Shown: positions 1 to 5,324, numbered from the stretch's first letter. The stretch: 5,830 nucleotides of DNA from Candidatus Coliplasma caballi (GCA_018065365.1 JAGHTH010000053.1:1-5830); one strand, 5' to 3'. The notes: a model not told the origin generated them from the sequence alone. Numbers and translations are program-made.

Positions 1-893
1 AACTGACGCTCTGTGCGCTGTTCCTTTCCGCGCGCGACGTGGTCGGCGGGATCGATTGGGCTTCCACGCTGAAAGAAGACGTCGCAAAGTCGGTTGAAAA
101 GGGCAAGAGCGCGTTTGCGGGCGAAGAATTGCTCGGCAAAACGCTTGGTGTGATCGGGTTGGGCGCGATCGGCGGCATGGTCGCCAACACCGCTTACCAC
201 CTCGGTATGAAAGTGATCGGCTGCGATCCGTATATTTCGGTTGAGGGCGCATGGCGGCTTTCGAGCCACGTACACAAGGCGTCTGCATACGAGGAAATTT
301 ACAGGGAGTGCGACTATATCACGCTGCACGTTCCTGCAACGCCCGCAACCAAAAACATGATCAACAAGGAAACGCTCGCAATGATGAAGGACGGCGTGCG
401 CATCATCAACCTTTCGCGCGCCGACCTCGTGGACATCGACGCGATGAAAGAAGCGCTGGAAAGCGGCAAAGTGGCGCGCTACGTTACGGACTTCCCCACC
501 GAGCAGAACATCGGTGTCAAAAACATCGTCGCGATTCCCCATCTGGGCGCATCGACCGAAGAATCCGAAGATAACTGCGCGGTCATGGCGGCAAGAGAAC
601 TGATCGACTATTTGGAGAACGGCAACATCACGAACAGCGTGAATTTCCCGTCGGTCAAGCTCGATCCGTCTTCGGCATCGCGCGTTACCGTCCTGCATCT
701 GAATATTCCGAACATGATCTCCACGATCTCCGGCGTGTTCTCCGCTTCCGGTCTCAACATCGAAAACATGGCGAACCGTTCCAAAGGCGAGTACGCCGTA
801 ACGATCCTTGATATTGCGGGCGAGATTACCGACGAAGCGATCGAAAAACTGTCGGCGGTTGACGGAATCATCCGCGCGATCCGTGTGAAATAA
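1..893 (+). CDS. serA: D-3-phosphoglycerate dehydrogenase, 5'-truncated by window edge
   Basis: This enzyme oxidises 3-phosphoglycerate to 3-phosphohydroxypyruvate with NAD+, the first committed step of serine synthesis in the cytosol. The reading frame is open from base 3 with no stop, so the GTG at 39 is internal and about 90 N-terminal residues lie upstream. Numbered from base 3, the 296 visible residues show a Rossmann motif GLGAIG near 52-57. Catalytic residues expected in 2-hydroxyacid dehydrogenases follow: Arg139 in NLSR, Glu167 in PTEQ and His180 in PHLGAS. A C-terminal ACT domain spans about 225-296, containing NIPNMISTISGVFS. This matches the short, roughly 390-residue, ACT-containing form of the enzyme, so serine feedback through the ACT domain is plausible but not shown. 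The glycines that usually follow the catalytic Arg are replaced (RADLVD). The stop lies one base before the next gene, which implies co-transcription. Family assignment is very secure. Confidence 0.95.
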   Translation, partial: LTLCALFLSARDVVGGIDWASTLKEDVAKSVEKGKSAFAGEELLGKTLGVIGLGAIGGMVANTAYHLGMKVIGCDPYISVEGAWRLSSHVHKASAYEEIYRECDYITLHVPATPATKNMINKETLAMMKDGVRIINLSRADLVDIDAMKEALESGKVARYVTDFPTEQNIGVKNIVAIPHLGASTEESEDNCAVMAARELIDYLENGNITNSVNFPSVKLDPSSASRVTVLHLNIPNMISTISGVFSASGLNIENMANRSKGEYAVTILDIAGEITDEAIEKLSAVDGIIRAIRVK

Positions 894-894
894 G

Positions 895-2097
895 ATGAAA
901 GAAACGATATTTTCTCCCGCAGACGTTCTGCTGCCCGATTACGCCGCGCAGGATCCCGCGTGGGCAAAGTGGAGTGTGATCGCGTGTGATCAATTCACTT
1001 CCGAAAAAGCGTACTGGGACAAAGCAAGAGCGTTTATCGGGGACGCGCCGTCCGCATTGGATCTGATCCTGCCGGAAGCGTTTTTGAAAACGCCTGAGGA
1101 AGAAGCGCAAAAGGCGCGCATCCGGGACGCGATGAACAAGGTCGAAAGCATCACGAAGCGGTATTCCGACGCGCTCGTTTATGTGGAGCGCACGCTGACA
1201 GGCGGTGTGATCCGCAAAGGCATCGTAGGCAAAATCGACTTAAAGCAGTATGACTTTTCCGCAGGATCGGCTTCCGCGGTGCGTCCGACCGAAGCGACCG
1301 TACTCGACCGCATCCCGCCGAGAAAGAAAATTCGTTCCGAAGCGGCGTTTGAACTTCCTCACGTCATGGTGTTTACCGACGCGCAAGGCGCTTTGACCGA
1401 CGCTGCGGAAAAACAAAAAGCGCTTCTCCCGAAGCTTTACGATTTTGAACTGATGGCAGGCGGCGGGCATCTGACTGGGTATCTGCTGCAAGGAAACGCG
1501 CTTACCTCCGTTCTGCAAGCGATTGAAGAATACGAAAGTGCGCACGGAAAACCCGGCGAGGTCATCTATGCCGTCGGCGACGGAAATCACTCGCTGGCTG
1601 CCGCGAAAGCGCACTACGAAGACGTAAAGACCGAGAAAGCAAGATACGCGCTGTGCGAGATCGTCGATATTGCCGACGACGCGATCGTGTTTGAGCCGAT
1701 CTACCGCATCGTCAAGCATTGCGACGTTCCCGATTTGCTCGCGTTTTTGGAGAAGAAAACGGGAAATGACGGGCAGACGGTTTCCATTCTGGCAAAAGGG
1801 ATCCGGAAAAAGTTGACGCTCTCCCCCGTTCACGCTTTGACCGTCGGCTCTTTGCAGATCGCTCTTGACGAATACCTCGCTTCACATCCCGATTCCGAGT
1901 GCGATTACATCCACGGAGAAGAATCGTTGGAAGCACTCTGTAAAGAAGACGGTGTGGTCGGGTTTCTGTTTGACGGGATGCAGAAATGTGAACTGTTCCC
2001 GTACGTCGAGCAAAACGGCGTGCTGCCGCGTAAGACGTTTTCAATGGGAAATTCGTATTCCAAACGGTATTACACGGAACTACGGAAAATACGGTAA
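895..2097 (+). CDS. DUF1015 family protein (COG4198), possible serine-metabolism partner of serA
   Basis: This is a complete 400-residue cytosolic protein with no signal peptide or membrane segment. Two hallmarks of DUF1015 are visible: RPTEATVLDRIPPR at about 130-143 and GDGNHSLAAAKAHYE at about 228-242. The second resembles the DGHHR signature of ParB/sulfiredoxin-like folds, which include free-serine kinases such as archaeal SerK and SbnI. That link is my inference from the motif and not an established activity of DUF1015. The ATG follows the serA stop after a single base (TAAGATG) and no strong Shine-Dalgarno is visible, so translation probably depends on coupling to serA. This tight linkage argues for a role in serine or phosphoserine metabolism. 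A hairpin terminator follows 13 bases after the stop. Family assignment is strong; the biochemical function is unknown. Confidence 0.88.
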   Translation: MKETIFSPADVLLPDYAAQDPAWAKWSVIACDQFTSEKAYWDKARAFIGDAPSALDLILPEAFLKTPEEEAQKARIRDAMNKVESITKRYSDALVYVERTLTGGVIRKGIVGKIDLKQYDFSAGSASAVRPTEATVLDRIPPRKKIRSEAAFELPHVMVFTDAQGALTDAAEKQKALLPKLYDFELMAGGGHLTGYLLQGNALTSVLQAIEEYESAHGKPGEVIYAVGDGNHSLAAAKAHYEDVKTEKARYALCEIVDIADDAIVFEPIYRIVKHCDVPDLLAFLEKKTGNDGQTVSILAKGIRKKLTLSPVHALTVGSLQIALDEYLASHPDSECDYIHGEESLEALCKEDGVVGFLFDGMQKCELFPYVEQNGVLPRKTFSMGNSYSKRYYTELRKIR

Positions 2098-2110
2098 AAT
2101 CGATAGAATG

Positions 2111-2147
2111 AAACCGCCGAAAGGGCTTTCCTCTTCGGCGGTTTTTT
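2111..2147 (+). terminator. Rho-independent terminator of the serA-DUF1015 unit, possibly bidirectional
   Basis: An 11-bp perfect stem is formed by AAACCGCCGAA (2111-2121) and TTCGGCGGTTT (2134-2144). The loop has 12 bases, and a run of six T covers 2142-2147. It lies 13 bases after the DUF1015 stop. The convergent minus-strand GTPase gene ends at 2161, so the same hairpin follows that gene directly on the other strand. There the trailing tract is weaker (TTTCATTCTAT), so termination in that direction is likely but less certain. Confidence 0.9.
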
Positions 2148-2160
2148 CATTCATTCAAAT

Positions 2161-3102
2161 TCAATAGAACGTTGCGACGGGGTTTTCCGGCGGGGTGGTT
2201 TTCTGCGCTTTCGTAATCGTCAGCACGGGGCCCTCGGCGTCGTACAATTTGTGGTAGCCGATATGGATCGTGCCTGTAACGTCGATCCAATCCTGCATTT
2301 TGACTTTGATCAGATCGGTGCCGTTGCAGACGATGCCGCGGTAGGTAATATCCGCCGCACAGCAGGTCATGACGTGTCTGCCGACGGCAAACGCGGTTTC
2401 AAAAGGGTTGTTGCCTTTGGCGACCAAGCCCTTGAAATGCACCGTCTTGCCCTCGTATTTCTTCATATCCTCGGACATATCGCGGTACCATTCGGCAAAG
2501 TCGGTGTCTTTGATCTCCACGACGGGTGCGTCGATATCAAACGGAAGCGGATCTTCGATTTCGTCGTAGTTCATCGTGCCGTCGGTATATTCGTAGCAGA
2601 TGCCGGCACGTCTTGCGATCGTGCGGACGAGCTGGTGATATTCCATAACGTCCTCGCCGGGTTTGACACGGTTGAAGATGACCATTTCACAGCTTTGCAG
2701 TTTATCGACGACTTGCTGCCGCATATTCGCGTTGTAGGTTTTGATCGTCGTTGCGTCAACAAACAGCATTTCCTGATAGACGTACCATTCTTCCGGAAGA
2801 TTCTGGTAGAACGCGTCGAGCTGCCACATTCCGTTATACTCGACCATGATCATTTTGGGCTGATACTGCTTTTCCCATTTCAAGAACTGCTCGGTCGTCA
2901 GTTCGGTAACGTCCTCGACGTTCACGATCGAAACGTTGTCGTGTGCAAAGCCGCTCGGATCGTACTCCTCGATGCCTTCCTCGCAGGAAATCAGCAGGAT
3001 CGGCTCGCCCGTATTGAATTCTTTGTCCGCAAGTGTATCCTGGATACAGGTCGTCTTCCCTGCTTCCAGAAAACCCGTGAACAGATAGATCGGCATTTCC
3101 AT
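2161..3102 (-). CDS. CobW/G3E-like GTPase fused to a YcgQ/TIGR03943 (DUF1980)-type C-terminal module
   Basis: This is a 313-residue protein. The N-terminal part (about 1-180) follows the G3E plan: Walker A FTGFLEAGKTT at 8-18, a VDATT segment at 115-119 corresponding to the family's VDA motif, and FNRVKPGED at 143-151 where the NKxD guanine-specificity motif is expected. Several hallmarks are altered. The usual Gly before AGKTT is Glu, the Cys-X-Cys-Cys metal motif is absent, EPSG is replaced by EYNG, and NKxD is degenerate. The C-terminal part (about 219-313) contains FKGLVAKGNN, GRHVMTCCAAD at 241-251, WIDVTGTI and a PPENP-type ending. It closely resembles, from memory, the end of YcgQ/TIGR03943 proteins that pair with COG0701 permeases. 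The gene is the second of a two-gene operon, 20 bases after its paralogue. A metal-related role is inferred, and GTPase activity may be impaired. An alternative would be an orphan regulatory partner of the upstream GTPase. Confidence 0.82.
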   Translation of the reverse strand: MEMPIYLFTGFLEAGKTTCIQDTLADKEFNTGEPILLISCEEGIEEYDPSGFAHDNVSIVNVEDVTELTTEQFLKWEKQYQPKMIMVEYNGMWQLDAFYQNLPEEWYVYQEMLFVDATTIKTYNANMRQQVVDKLQSCEMVIFNRVKPGEDVMEYHQLVRTIARRAGICYEYTDGTMNYDEIEDPLPFDIDAPVVEIKDTDFAEWYRDMSEDMKKYEGKTVHFKGLVAKGNNPFETAFAVGRHVMTCCAADITYRGIVCNGTDLIKVKMQDWIDVTGTIHIGYHKLYDAEGPVLTITKAQKTTPPENPVATFY

Positions 3103-3110
3103 AACGTGTA

Positions 3111-3116
3111 TTCCCC
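3111..3116 (-). promoter_or_regulatory. Ribosome binding site deciding the start of the fusion GTPase
   Basis: On the minus strand GGGGAA lies 8 bases upstream of the ATG at 3102. A second in-frame ATG at 3096 (Met3) would sit 14 bases away. The spacing favours the 3102 start, giving MEMPIY rather than MPIY as N-terminus. Confidence 0.6.
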
Positions 3117-3122
3117 GTTCGA

Positions 3123-4271
3123 TTATGCGTTGACGCCGAACAACTCGGCAAGTTTGTCTTCATGAATTCCGGAGCCGATGACGCAAAGGCGTCCGATGAT
3201 ATCGGCAGCGCCGTTCCGAACGTCCGGCTCTCCGGGAACGTAGTCGAAGTGGATCCATTTGCCGTCTTTTCCGGCAACGATCCCCTTTGCACGCAGGATC
3301 ATGCCGTATTCGGTGTCTTTCATCAGTTCGGAAAGGATGCTTTGCAGTTCGTCTGCGCCGTAGGTACGCGTGGTTTCAACTCCCCAGCTCGTGAAGACCT
3401 CGTCCGCGTGATGATGGTGGTGGTGATCATGGCCGCATCCACATCCGCAACCGTCGTGATGATGCTCGTGTTCGTCTTCGTCATCATCGCCGTGATGATG
3501 GTGTTCGTGTTCCTCATCCTCGTCGTCATCGTCATCATCATGATCGTGATGATGGTGGTGGCACTCGTGGTCTTCATGGTCGTGATGATGGTGATGTTCG
3601 TGTTCTTCATCCTCATCGTCATCGTCGTGCAGATGCTCCGTTTCGGCAGCGAGTTTCGCGAGCGCGATCTCCATGGTATTTTTCTGTTCCATAGCGTCCA
3701 AAATCAGTTTTCCGTCGATCTGCTCCCAAGAGGTCGAAACGATCGTCGCGTCGGGGTTATTCTCGCGCAGCATCGCAACGCATTTCTGCAATTTTTCTTC
3801 GGAACAACCGTCGGTATGGCTCAAAATAACCGTGTTCGCGTGGGAAACCTGGTCATTAAAGAACTCGCCGAAGTTCTTCATATACATCTTGCATTTTCCG
3901 GCATCGACGACCGTCGCAAAGCCGTTCAGCACCGCATCCGGCGTTTCGATATTACGAACGGCACGAATGACGTCGGAAAGTTTACCGACGCCGGACGGCT
4001 CGATCAGAATACGGTCGGGCGCAAATTCCGCGAGCACCTTTTTCAGCGCTTCGCCGAAATCGCCGACCAGACTGCAGCAAATGCAGCCGGAATTCATCTC
4101 GGTGATCTCGATCCCTGCTTCCTTGAGAAAGCCGCCGTCAATACCGATCTCGCCGAATTCGTTTTCGATCAGCACAAGCTTCTCTCCGGCGTATGCTTCG
4201 GCAATCAGTTTCTTGATCAGCGTGGTTTTGCCGGCGCCGAGAAATCCCGAAAAAATATCAATTTTTGTCAT
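3123..4271 (-). CDS. CobW/G3E family GTPase with Asp/Glu/His-rich metal-binding loop
   Basis: This is a 382-residue cytosolic G3E GTPase, a family of metal chaperones and metallocentre insertion factors (CobW, YciC/ZNG1-like, HypB, UreG). Visible motifs are Walker A SGFLGAGKTT (8-17), ENEFGEIGID (36-45), the metal-binding GCICC (62-66) and ILIEPSG (88-94). VILSHTDG (148-155) stands at the NKxD position, with the Asn-Lys replaced. Residues 213-288 form an acidic linker with about 30 histidines plus Cys237 and a GCGCGCG stretch. The CobW C-terminal domain follows (about 291-380), containing FTSWGVETTRTY and ILRAKGIV. The start is supported by GAGGTG 8 bases upstream on the minus strand. It is the first gene of the operon and its promoter lies 36-64 bases upstream. 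Metal identity cannot be read from sequence: zinc, nickel and cobalt are all possible. No cobalamin, urease or hydrogenase genes are nearby. Confidence 0.92.
   Translation of the reverse strand: MTKIDIFSGFLGAGKTTLIKKLIAEAYAGEKLVLIENEFGEIGIDGGFLKEAGIEITEMNSGCICCSLVGDFGEALKKVLAEFAPDRILIEPSGVGKLSDVIRAVRNIETPDAVLNGFATVVDAGKCKMYMKNFGEFFNDQVSHANTVILSHTDGCSEEKLQKCVAMLRENNPDATIVSTSWEQIDGKLILDAMEQKNTMEIALAKLAAETEHLHDDDDEDEEHEHHHHHDHEDHECHHHHHDHDDDDDDEDEEHEHHHHGDDDEDEHEHHHDGCGCGCGHDHHHHHHADEVFTSWGVETTRTYGADELQSILSELMKDTEYGMILRAKGIVAGKDGKWIHFDYVPGEPDVRNGAADIIGRLCVIGSGIHEDKLAELFGVNA
3408..3635 (-). repeat. Low-complexity His/Asp/Glu-rich coding segment with internal duplication
   Basis: This segment encodes residues 213-288 of the CobW protein. 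It is built almost only of CAT/CAC, GAT/GAC and GAA/GAG codons. A DDDDEDEEHEHHHH-type unit occurs at residues 217-230 and again at 247-260, with a shortened third version at 262-272 ending in HEHHHD. This suggests expansion by slippage or unequal exchange. The final part adds a GCGCGCG tract before six histidines, giving thiol ligands beside the imidazoles. Confidence 0.85.
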
Positions 4272-4276
4272 TTTAT

Positions 4277-4789
4277 TTACACCTCGGTTTCTTTCCTTAA
4301 CATCTTATTATAGTCCCCTTTATTCAAAATGTCAATAGGAATCGCCTCAAAAAACAGGCAATCGGAATACTGCTCCTCGGTATCCATGACGTAATGGATG
4401 ACCTTATACGGAGCGGCAACCTGTTTGAAGGTCGCGGTATAGGAAGCGTTTTCGGTAAAGGTCGTGGAAATGTTTTCGACCTTGGCTCCCGTAGCATCTG
4501 TCCAGCAATCGAAAGCGAAGTACTTATCGATATCCATATCGTCGATCACGGAAACCCAAGTCAGATCGGAGCCGTAAAGGCCGGTAATCTCGAGTTTGCC
4601 GCTCGTTTCACCATGAATGAATCCGTGGTCGCCGCTGTAGAACGTAACGGTAATGGTATCAAGATCGTAAAAGACTTTCAGAACCAGCGAACCGTCTGAT
4701 TTCACGGTCTGTTTTTCGGAAGTCATCTCCGCGTTAACGGAATAATGTGCAACCGTCTTTGCTGCAGGAGTACATCTTGTATTTGTCAA
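4277..4789 (-). pseudogene. Truncated remnant of an InlB/MucBP-repeat surface protein
   Basis: The 170-residue open frame reads like the interior of a repetitive cell-surface protein. YDLDTITVTFYSGDHG at 41-56 and FAFDCWTDATGAKVENIS at 91-108 followed by YTATFK match the Listeria-Bacteroides (InlB B) repeat pattern. PYKVIHYVMDTEEQY at 127-141 resembles the start of a MucBP-type repeat. No signal peptide, complete repeat array or sortase/S-layer anchor is present. The only start is a TTG at 4789 without a convincing Shine-Dalgarno, and an in-frame stop (TAG) lies five codons upstream. At the C-terminus the similarity stops near residue 150, where the operon promoter begins. I read it as a decayed fragment broken at both ends. 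A short expressed protein cannot be excluded. Confidence 0.6.
4307..4335 (-). promoter_or_regulatory. Sigma-A promoter of the two-GTPase operon, perfect consensus
   Basis: On the minus strand TTGACA (4335-4330) is separated by exactly 17 bases from TATAAT (4312-4307). Both hexamers match the consensus perfectly. Transcription should start near 4300, leaving a leader of roughly 30 bases, which is too short for a riboswitch. No clear Zur-type palindrome is visible around it. The promoter lies inside the last codons of the upstream surface-protein remnant. Confidence 0.88.
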
Positions 4790-4932
4790 TTGATATATAT
4801 TCTAAATACGCATTCTTTTTCTTTCAATTCTTTAAGATTTCATTATAAAAAAAGATTGCTCCGGCAAAGTGGCAAGTATCGAAACGAATAGTGCGTGCTT
4901 ATCCCCTCTTGTCCAAAGAAAAAGAAGAACGG
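4790..4932. other. AT-rich intergenic region with no gene recognised
   Basis: This stretch lies between the surface-protein remnant and the tRNA promoter region. Both strands contain only short frames without ribosome binding sites or recognisable protein similarity. I see no hairpin with a T-run and no RNA gene here. Confidence 0.5.
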
Positions 4933-4958
4933 AAAAATAAGAAAAAAATCTCAAAAAA
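4933..4958 (+). promoter_or_regulatory. Phased A-tracts upstream of the tRNA promoter (UP element or bent DNA)
   Basis: Three A-tracts of 5, 7 and 6 bases occupy 4933-4937, 4942-4948 and 4953-4958. Their centres are about 10 bp apart, in phase with the DNA helix, and they end three bases before the -35 hexamer. Such an arrangement is typical of curved DNA and of UP elements contacted by the RNA polymerase alpha subunit at stable-RNA promoters. Confidence 0.55.
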
Positions 4959-4961
4959 GGG

Positions 4962-4990
4962 TTGACAGAATGTTTTTTATGTGCTATAAT
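4962..4990 (+). promoter_or_regulatory. Sigma-A promoter of tRNA-Pro, perfect consensus with extended -10
   Basis: TTGACA (4962-4967), a 17-bp spacer and TATAAT (4985-4990) all match consensus. TGC directly before the -10 forms an extended -10 element. Transcription should start around 4996-4998, giving a leader of about 20 bases before the tRNA. Three C residues follow the -10, a GC-rich discriminator of the kind seen at growth-rate-controlled stable-RNA promoters. Confidence 0.92.
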
Positions 4991-5017
4991 CCCTTTTGTT
5001 GTCCGAATGAGACACAT

Positions 5018-5093
5018 CTGGGTGTGGCGCAGTTGGTAGCGCGCTACCTTGGGGTGGTAGAGGCCGCACGTTCAAGTCGTGTCACTCAGACCA
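5018..5093 (+). tRNA. tRNA-Pro, anticodon GGG
   Basis: A full 76-nt cloverleaf can be drawn by hand. The 7-bp acceptor stem pairs CTGGGTG (5018-5024) with CACTCAG (5083-5089), with one G-T wobble. The D arm has GCGC stems (5027-5030 and 5039-5042) around AGTTGGTA. The anticodon stem CTACC/GGTAG encloses TTGGGGT, placing anticodon GGG at 5051-5053. The 5-base variable loop is AGGCC. The T arm GCACG/CGTGT encloses TTCAAGT. Discriminator A is at 5090 and CCA is encoded at 5091-5093. The C1-G72 pair, A73 and GG at anticodon positions 35-36 are proline identity elements. It reads CCC and CCU codons. Its 3' end is the probable integration target of the element that starts downstream. Confidence 0.95.
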
Positions 5094-5138
5094 AGAAAAA
5101 CGGGGTTTATGCCCCGTTTTTCTTTGTCTGTGTGACAC
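5079..5138. repeat. Extended inverted repeat joining the tRNA 3' end to sequence beyond the terminator
   Basis: The left arm 5079-5105 and right arm 5112-5138 are complementary at 25 of 27 positions, with mismatches at 5086/5131 and 5092/5125. The inner 13 bp form the terminator. The outer part pairs GTGTCACTCAGAC, which is T-stem and acceptor sequence of the tRNA, with GTCTGTGTGACAC downstream. A normal tRNA terminator does not need this outer part, so it may be linked to the integration site or to 3'-end maturation. Confidence 0.75.
5093..5124 (+). terminator. Rho-independent terminator of tRNA-Pro
   Basis: A perfect 13-bp stem pairs AAGAAAAACGGGG (5093-5105) with CCCCGTTTTTCTT (5112-5124) around the 6-base loop TTTATG. 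The run of five T at 5117-5121 supplies the terminator tract. The hairpin starts at the last base of the CCA end. Confidence 0.9.
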
Positions 5139-5190
5139 ATTTCCGGGGTTTTTGGATGACTTTTCGATCGGAAAATGCGTCCCGAACGAT

Positions 5191-5231
5191 TTGGTACATA
5201 CCTTGGTACATACCTCTTTTTGGTATCTACC
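5191..5231 (+). repeat. Three 12-bp repeats TTGGTAyMTACC before the integrase gene
   Basis: TTGGTACATACC occurs twice in direct tandem (5191-5202 and 5203-5214), and a variant TTGGTATCTACC follows at 5220-5231. All three keep the inverted half-sites GGTA and TACC while only the central two bases change. They lie between the tRNA 3' end and the integrase start. They are candidate arm-type binding sites for the integrase N-terminal domain, or operators for an element-encoded regulator. Confidence 0.7.
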
Positions 5232-5252
5232 TTTTTTACTCCTTTTTTCGGT

Positions 5253-5296
5253 TGTAAAATCGCAAATTTTTGCTCATCGGCAGCACCGATTTTACA
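5253..5296. repeat. Nested inverted repeats upstream of the integrase gene
   Basis: A perfect 10-bp inverted repeat pairs TGTAAAATCG (5253-5262) with CGATTTTACA (5287-5296) across 24 bases. Within and overlapping it are GCAAA-TT-TTTGC (5262-5273) and ATCGG-CAGCA-CCGAT (5276-5290). The outer stem and the ATCGG hairpin exclude each other, so the segment could take alternative folds. It lies 28 bases before the integrase ATG and is a candidate operator or 5'-UTR structure. Confidence 0.65.
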
Positions 5297-5298
5297 CT
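5270..5298 (+). promoter_or_regulatory. Possible weak promoter for the integrase gene
   Basis: TTGCTC (5270-5275), a 17-bp spacer and TACACT (5293-5298) give a poor match to sigma-A hexamers. The -10 overlaps the right arm of the 10-bp inverted repeat, which would fit repression by a protein bound there. No better promoter is visible between the tRNA terminator and the gene. Confidence 0.3.
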
Positions 5299-5324
5299 TT
5301 CTATGCCGAAAAAGGAAAACGAAA

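Noticed and set aside
1240..1833. A 197-codon minus-strand frame inside the DUF1015 gene
   Set aside because: It is antisense to a well-supported gene, with Arg/Phe/Gln-rich composition typical of shadow frames and no family match.
2251..3165. A 304-codon plus-strand frame opposite the fusion GTPase
   Set aside because: It is a shadow of the minus-strand gene in GC-rich codons, with no recognisable domain and no ribosome binding site.
3408..3635. A possible CRISPR or tandem-repeat array from the GATGATGGTG-rich pattern
   Set aside because: There is no constant repeat/spacer periodicity. The pattern is codon repetition within the His/Asp-rich part of a coding gene.
4272..4300. A possible riboswitch or metal-sensing leader before the CobW gene
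   Set aside because: The predicted leader is only about 30 bases, too short for an aptamer, and it contains little beyond the ribosome binding site.
3162..4313. A 383-codon plus-strand frame that looks like a multi-helix membrane protein in its middle
   Set aside because: It is the exact antisense of the CobW gene. His and Asp codons (CAT, CAC, GAT) read on the other strand as Met, Val and Ile, producing false hydrophobic helices. It has no recognisable family, whereas the minus-strand frame carries all the GTPase motifs.
4832..5017. A short minus-strand frame (61 codons) with a hydrophobic stretch upstream of the tRNA
   Set aside because: It runs antisense through the tRNA promoter and A-tracts. 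Its hydrophobic residues come from A-rich plus-strand DNA, and it has no Shine-Dalgarno.
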